Positions 6,213-8,647 of a stretch of DNA of 8,647 nt are shown here, one piece after another. Numbering within the stretch: position 1 is the stretch's first letter; the number at the start of each line of letters is the position of its first letter. Location: positions 1 to 8,647 of the forward strand of contig CATWUX010000092.1 in assembly GCA_958354085.1 (NCBI GenBank). Direction: 5' to 3'. Below the pieces are notes generated by a model that worked only from the letters and a program-made list of their open reading frames with translations, was not told the DNA's origin and ran no database searches. The translations under genes and the position numbers were made by a program. The stretch comes from an uncultured Oscillospiraceae bacterium (lineage in GTDB: Bacteria; Bacillota; Clostridia; Oscillospirales; Acutalibacteraceae).

Positions 6213-7280
6213 CTATTCCTTTCCGCGGTAATACGCATCTACTCGTTCCTCGATTTCATGGGCCTCTTTTTCCGTCTCCGCCCAGGCTTTGATAAACAGC
6301 CCTTCCGGCCGCAGGTTTTGGATCAGCTCCATCACCTCGTCGCCGTTGCGCGCTTCCACCCAAGTGGATTTTCCGGCCGCCTGAATCGTCTTGATGTGGG
6401 GAATCCAAAAAGCAGCCGACTGCTGATACGGAGTAGCCTGCACCTGAATTCCCGTCAGTTCGGGAATCGCGTTGAGCTGCGGCAGAAGCCGCACCACGTT
6501 TTCGCCGTCCAGATGAAACAGCACCCGTCCGCAGAAGCGGGCCATTTCCGCAATGGGCTCGCGGCAGAACTCGTCGAAAGCGTCGGCGGACATCATCACT
6601 TCAAAGTCGTTGGAAATGAAATACGCCGGTTTCTCGCTGTATACGCTCAGCCAGTTGGTGTTGCCCTTTTGATACTGAGTCGTAATCTCATAATACTGAG
6701 TATAGATATCCTTAAACAGCTCCAGATGCTCTTTCAGCACCCTTTTGACGTCGTCGGGATTATCCAGCAGCTCATAGCACAGCTGTTCCGGCCCGATCAG
6801 GCCGGCCAGGCCATCCATCAGGGTGTTCATATCCACCGTGCCCACGATATAATCCCCGTTTTTGGCGTCTTCCGTATACACCTCCACGATGTTCTTCATG
6901 GTCTGGTAATAGAAATTATCCTTGCTGTAAGGAAAACCGCGGAATTCGGACAGGGGCTTATCGCTGTGTACCACCCATTCGCTGGTTTCATTATAGCAAA
7001 GCTCCATACCGATGATGCCGGGTATCAAATCCGGCCCGATGGACAGGGCCACGCTCGGATAGGCGTCCAGACCAAAATAGGTGTTCTCCATGCCATGCCG
7101 CGCGCTGCCGACGCCCCAGCGGGGATTGAACCAAAAATCCTCCGACGACGGGGGCGGCGGATAATCATAGCTGCCGCCCTCCAGCGGAGCGCATAAATGG
7201 ATCACCGCGCGTTTATTTTTCAATTGCCAGTAATCTTCATAATGGGCTTTCCGTTCCTCCCAGTTTGGAACATTGATCAC
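6213..7280 (-). CDS. UroD/MtaA-superfamily protein (putative corrinoid-linked methyltransferase)
   Basis: The 355-residue protein belongs to the uroporphyrinogen decarboxylase superfamily, which also holds methyltransferases such as MtaA, MtbA and CmuA. Recognisable parts are the N-terminal NWEERKAHYEDYW (6-18), DFEVMMSADAFDEFCREPI (225-243) and LFHLDGENVVRLLPQL (254-269), the last a hallmark of bacterial UroD-like proteins in accessory operons. H256 is followed by Leu-Asp, so the His-x-Cys zinc motif of MtaA/MtbA is not present here, and a true heme-pathway role is unlikely in this context. The start is a GTG at 7280; GGGAG lies about ten bases upstream and no in-frame ATG precedes it. The gene follows the MalG permease by 20 bases and ends in TAG only three bases before the MttB-like start. 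Pairing suggests it handles methyl transfer with its neighbour; the reaction itself is inferred. Confidence 0.82.
   Translation of the reverse strand: MINVPNWEERKAHYEDYWQLKNKRAVIHLCAPLEGGSYDYPPPPSSEDFWFNPRWGVGSARHGMENTYFGLDAYPSVALSIGPDLIPGIIGMELCYNETSEWVVHSDKPLSEFRGFPYSKDNFYYQTMKNIVEVYTEDAKNGDYIVGTVDMNTLMDGLAGLIGPEQLCYELLDNPDDVKRVLKEHLELFKDIYTQYYEITTQYQKGNTNWLSVYSEKPAYFISNDFEVMMSADAFDEFCREPIAEMARFCGRVLFHLDGENVVRLLPQLNAIPELTGIQVQATPYQQSAAFWIPHIKTIQAAGKSTWVEARNGDEVMELIQNLRPEGLFIKAWAETEKEAHEIEERVDAYYRGKE
6217..6222 (-). promoter_or_regulatory. Ribosome binding site of the MttB-like gene, inside the UroD-like gene
   Basis: The minus strand reads AAAGGA within the codons for the last residues (G-K-E) of the UroD-like protein, seven bases before ATG 6209. 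Its position means that ribosomes ending at the TAG can restart at once, the usual layout for translational coupling of partner subunits. Confidence 0.6.
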
Positions 7281-7300
7281 TTGAGCATTACTCCCTTCCT

Positions 7301-8275
7301 TTATTCTCCCGTGATACCGCTGCGGTCAATGCTTTCCACCAGCTTGCGTTCCACGAAAACATACAGCAGCATGAGCGGCAAAATGGAGATCAATGTTCCC
7401 GCCATCTGGATTCCTTCGGAGAGCTGTGTTTCCAGATTGGATACGTTCGTGCCCTGATTGTTGCTGGGGAACAGCATGGCAAACCGTGTCACGAAGTTAT
7501 CCAGCGCCACCGGCAGGGTGGTGATCTCGTTGCCGAAATAGGAGCTGGTCAGGTTGGTTTCATTCCAGTTCCAAACGACGGCGAATACCAGCACCACGAC
7601 CAGCGCCGGCGTGGCCATACGGAAATTGATCTGCCAAAAGGTTTTCAGCGGTCCGGCGCCGTCGATGGCCGCGGCTTCGTCCAGCGATTTGGGGCTCATA
7701 CTGTAAAACTGATAAAAAATCAGGATAAACAGCGCCTGTCGGATGCCCTGCCCGAAAATCGACGGCAGCAATATCGGAAAAATCGACTGCAGCATCTCAT
7801 ACTTATTGAACATGACGTAGTTGGGCAGAAAGGTTACCTGCGAGGGAATCAGAAAGGTGCTGAGCATCAGTACAAACAGGATCATCCTGCCGCGGAATTC
7901 AAACTTGGCGAAGCCATAGGCGATCACCGCCGACGACATGGTCTCCACCACCGCGATCAGCAGCATCACCCCGATGGAGGTCAATATGGTTTTTAAACCT
8001 CCCAGTACTTGGTAAGCCTTGACATAGTTACTGGTATACAGCGACGTGGGCACCCAATCCACCAGCGGATTGGCGGAATCGTACGGCCCCATCAGGCTGC
8101 GGGACAGCATTTTGAATATCGGATACAGGAAGACGAAGCTGATGGCGATCAGCAACACATAGGTGACAATCCGCATCAGCAAACCTTCCCGTTCCCCGTT
8201 GCCGAACATCAGCTTTTTTATTTTCGTCTTGTTCATGCCGCGAAAGCGGCGACTTTGGGTATTGATAACGCTCAC
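7301..8275 (-). CDS. Carbohydrate ABC transporter permease, MalG type
   Basis: The 324-residue inner-membrane protein has the layout of MalG/UgpE-type permeases: a short cytoplasmic N terminus, a first membrane helix around 36-55, further helices near 99-120, 131-150, 164-190, 222-236 and 292-308, and a short C-terminal tail (DRSGITGE). The EAA loop that contacts the ATPase reads LDEAAAIDGAGPLKTFWQI (198-216). An unusual 30-40 residue periplasmic stretch (about 238-290) holds NWNETNLTSS and the loop before the last helix. The start is uncertain: GTG 8275 has AAGGGA directly against it with no spacer, whereas ATG 8236 (MNKTKIKKL) has no binding site and lies right behind a GC-rich hairpin (8237-8250). 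It forms the channel with the MalF-type neighbour 15 bases upstream; the solute-binding protein and ATPase are not in the window. Substrate is likely a sugar or glycoside. Confidence 0.9.
   Translation of the reverse strand: MSVINTQSRRFRGMNKTKIKKLMFGNGEREGLLMRIVTYVLLIAISFVFLYPIFKMLSRSLMGPYDSANPLVDWVPTSLYTSNYVKAYQVLGGLKTILTSIGVMLLIAVVETMSSAVIAYGFAKFEFRGRMILFVLMLSTFLIPSQVTFLPNYVMFNKYEMLQSIFPILLPSIFGQGIRQALFILIFYQFYSMSPKSLDEAAAIDGAGPLKTFWQINFRMATPALVVVLVFAVVWNWNETNLTSSYFGNEITTLPVALDNFVTRFAMLFPSNNQGTNVSNLETQLSEGIQMAGTLISILPLMLLYVFVERKLVESIDRSGITGE
8237..8250 (-). other. Small GC hairpin near the MalG-type start
   Basis: The transcript would read GCCGC-UUUC-GCGGC, a five-pair stem with a four-base loop ending directly at ATG 8236. 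No U run follows, so it is not a terminator. It would hide an ATG start at 8236 and slightly favours the GTG at 8275. Confidence 0.35.
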
Positions 8276-8290
8276 TCCCTTCCGCGAAAG

Positions 8291-8647
8291 TCAGGATTTC
8301 ACCGGTTTTTTGGCCTTTCCGGGCCGGCGCCGCTGCTTCGGCTCCTCCTTGGCCCGGCGTTCCATCATGCCCCGCCCCACCACCAGAAGCGCCAACAGCA
8401 GCAACAGCAGGATCACCACAAAATAAAGATAACTGGCGGCAGCGGCAAAGCCGTAACCCTTGGTGGTTTCAAACATGCTTTTCTTAATCATCGCCGTTAT
8501 GCTGTTGGTAGAAGCATTGGAAATATCGATGATGGCGTATATGCTGTTGATGAGAATAAAGGGGCGGATCGTGGGCAGCGTGATCTTCCAGAACTGCTGC
8601 CATTTGCTGGCTCCGTCCACGCGGGACGCCTCATACACACTGTTGTC
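8291..8647 (-). CDS. Carbohydrate ABC transporter permease, MalF/UgpA type, C-terminal part
   Basis: The frame is open to the right edge, so only the last 118 residues are present and the true start lies outside the window. The first residues (DNSVYEASRVDGASKWQQF, then WKITLPTIRP) are the EAA loop of MalF-type permeases, which docks to the ATPase. It is followed by a membrane helix (FILINSIYAIIDI) and a final helix rich in leucine (YLYFVVILLLLLLALLVV). The protein ends with an unusually basic, lysine- and arginine-rich tail of about 25 residues (RRAKEEPKQRRRPGKAKK). It is the partner of the MalG-type permease that starts 15 bases downstream of its TGA. The substrate-binding protein is probably encoded further upstream. 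No reason was seen to regard the gene as broken. Confidence 0.9.
   Translation of the reverse strand, partial: DNSVYEASRVDGASKWQQFWKITLPTIRPFILINSIYAIIDISNASTNSITAMIKKSMFETTKGYGFAAAASYLYFVVILLLLLLALLVVGRGMMERRAKEEPKQRRRPGKAKKPVKS

Noticed and set aside
6213..7280. Heme-pathway uroporphyrinogen decarboxylase (hemE)
   Set aside because: The context is a transport/methyltransferase operon and the sequence resembles accessory UroD-like proteins; other heme genes are absent from the window.

Overview
The window is a tightly packed stretch of about 8.6 kb in which every supported gene is on the minus strand, so transcription runs from right (8647) to left (1). Moderately high GC, strong purine-rich ribosome binding sites (AAAGGAG, GGGAGG, AAGGG), ROK-family sugar genes, MalF/MalG-type permeases and a non-pyrrolysine MttB homologue all suggest a Bacillota genome, probably an anaerobic clostridial (gut-type) bacterium. 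This is an inference from style; no marker gene is present. There is no RNA gene, insertion sequence or CRISPR array, and no gene-free gap longer than about 100 bases.

Upstream block in transcription order (8647 to 4785): the 3' end of a MalF-type sugar ABC permease, a complete MalG-type permease, a UroD/MtaA-superfamily protein, and an MttB-family (trimethylamine methyltransferase-like) protein. Spacings are 15, 20 and 3 bases. The last two genes share a reading frame and are separated only by TAG GCT before the next ATG.

A 100-base intergenic region (4685 to 4784) is the only real gap. It holds a good sigma-A-type promoter (TATACA, 17 bases, TATAAT), an A/T tract at the position of an UP element, and an imperfect inverted repeat overlapping and following the -10 that could be a repressor operator.

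Downstream block (4684 to 1): a ROK-family transcriptional regulator, a GH4 NAD/metal-dependent glycosidase, an uncommon fusion of a glucosamine-6-phosphate deaminase (NagB-type) domain with a ROK sugar kinase domain, and the N-terminal 170 residues of a PHP-domain metallohydrolase cut by the left edge. Spacings are 29, 26 and 37 bases.

Working model (inference): the permeases import a glycoside or sugar derivative, the GH4 enzyme cleaves it by its redox-assisted mechanism, and the fusion protein phosphorylates a released hexosamine and converts the 6-phosphate to fructose-6-phosphate and ammonia. The ROK repressor would sense the sugar or its phosphate. The MttB/UroD pair suggests that a methylated compound, possibly a quaternary amine, is demethylated in the same context, but the corrinoid protein, the solute-binding protein and any deacetylase are not in the window. 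The points most worth a second look are the NagB-ROK fusion, the in-frame amber junction between the two methyltransferase-like genes, and the joining of methyltransferase and amino-sugar genes in one locus.
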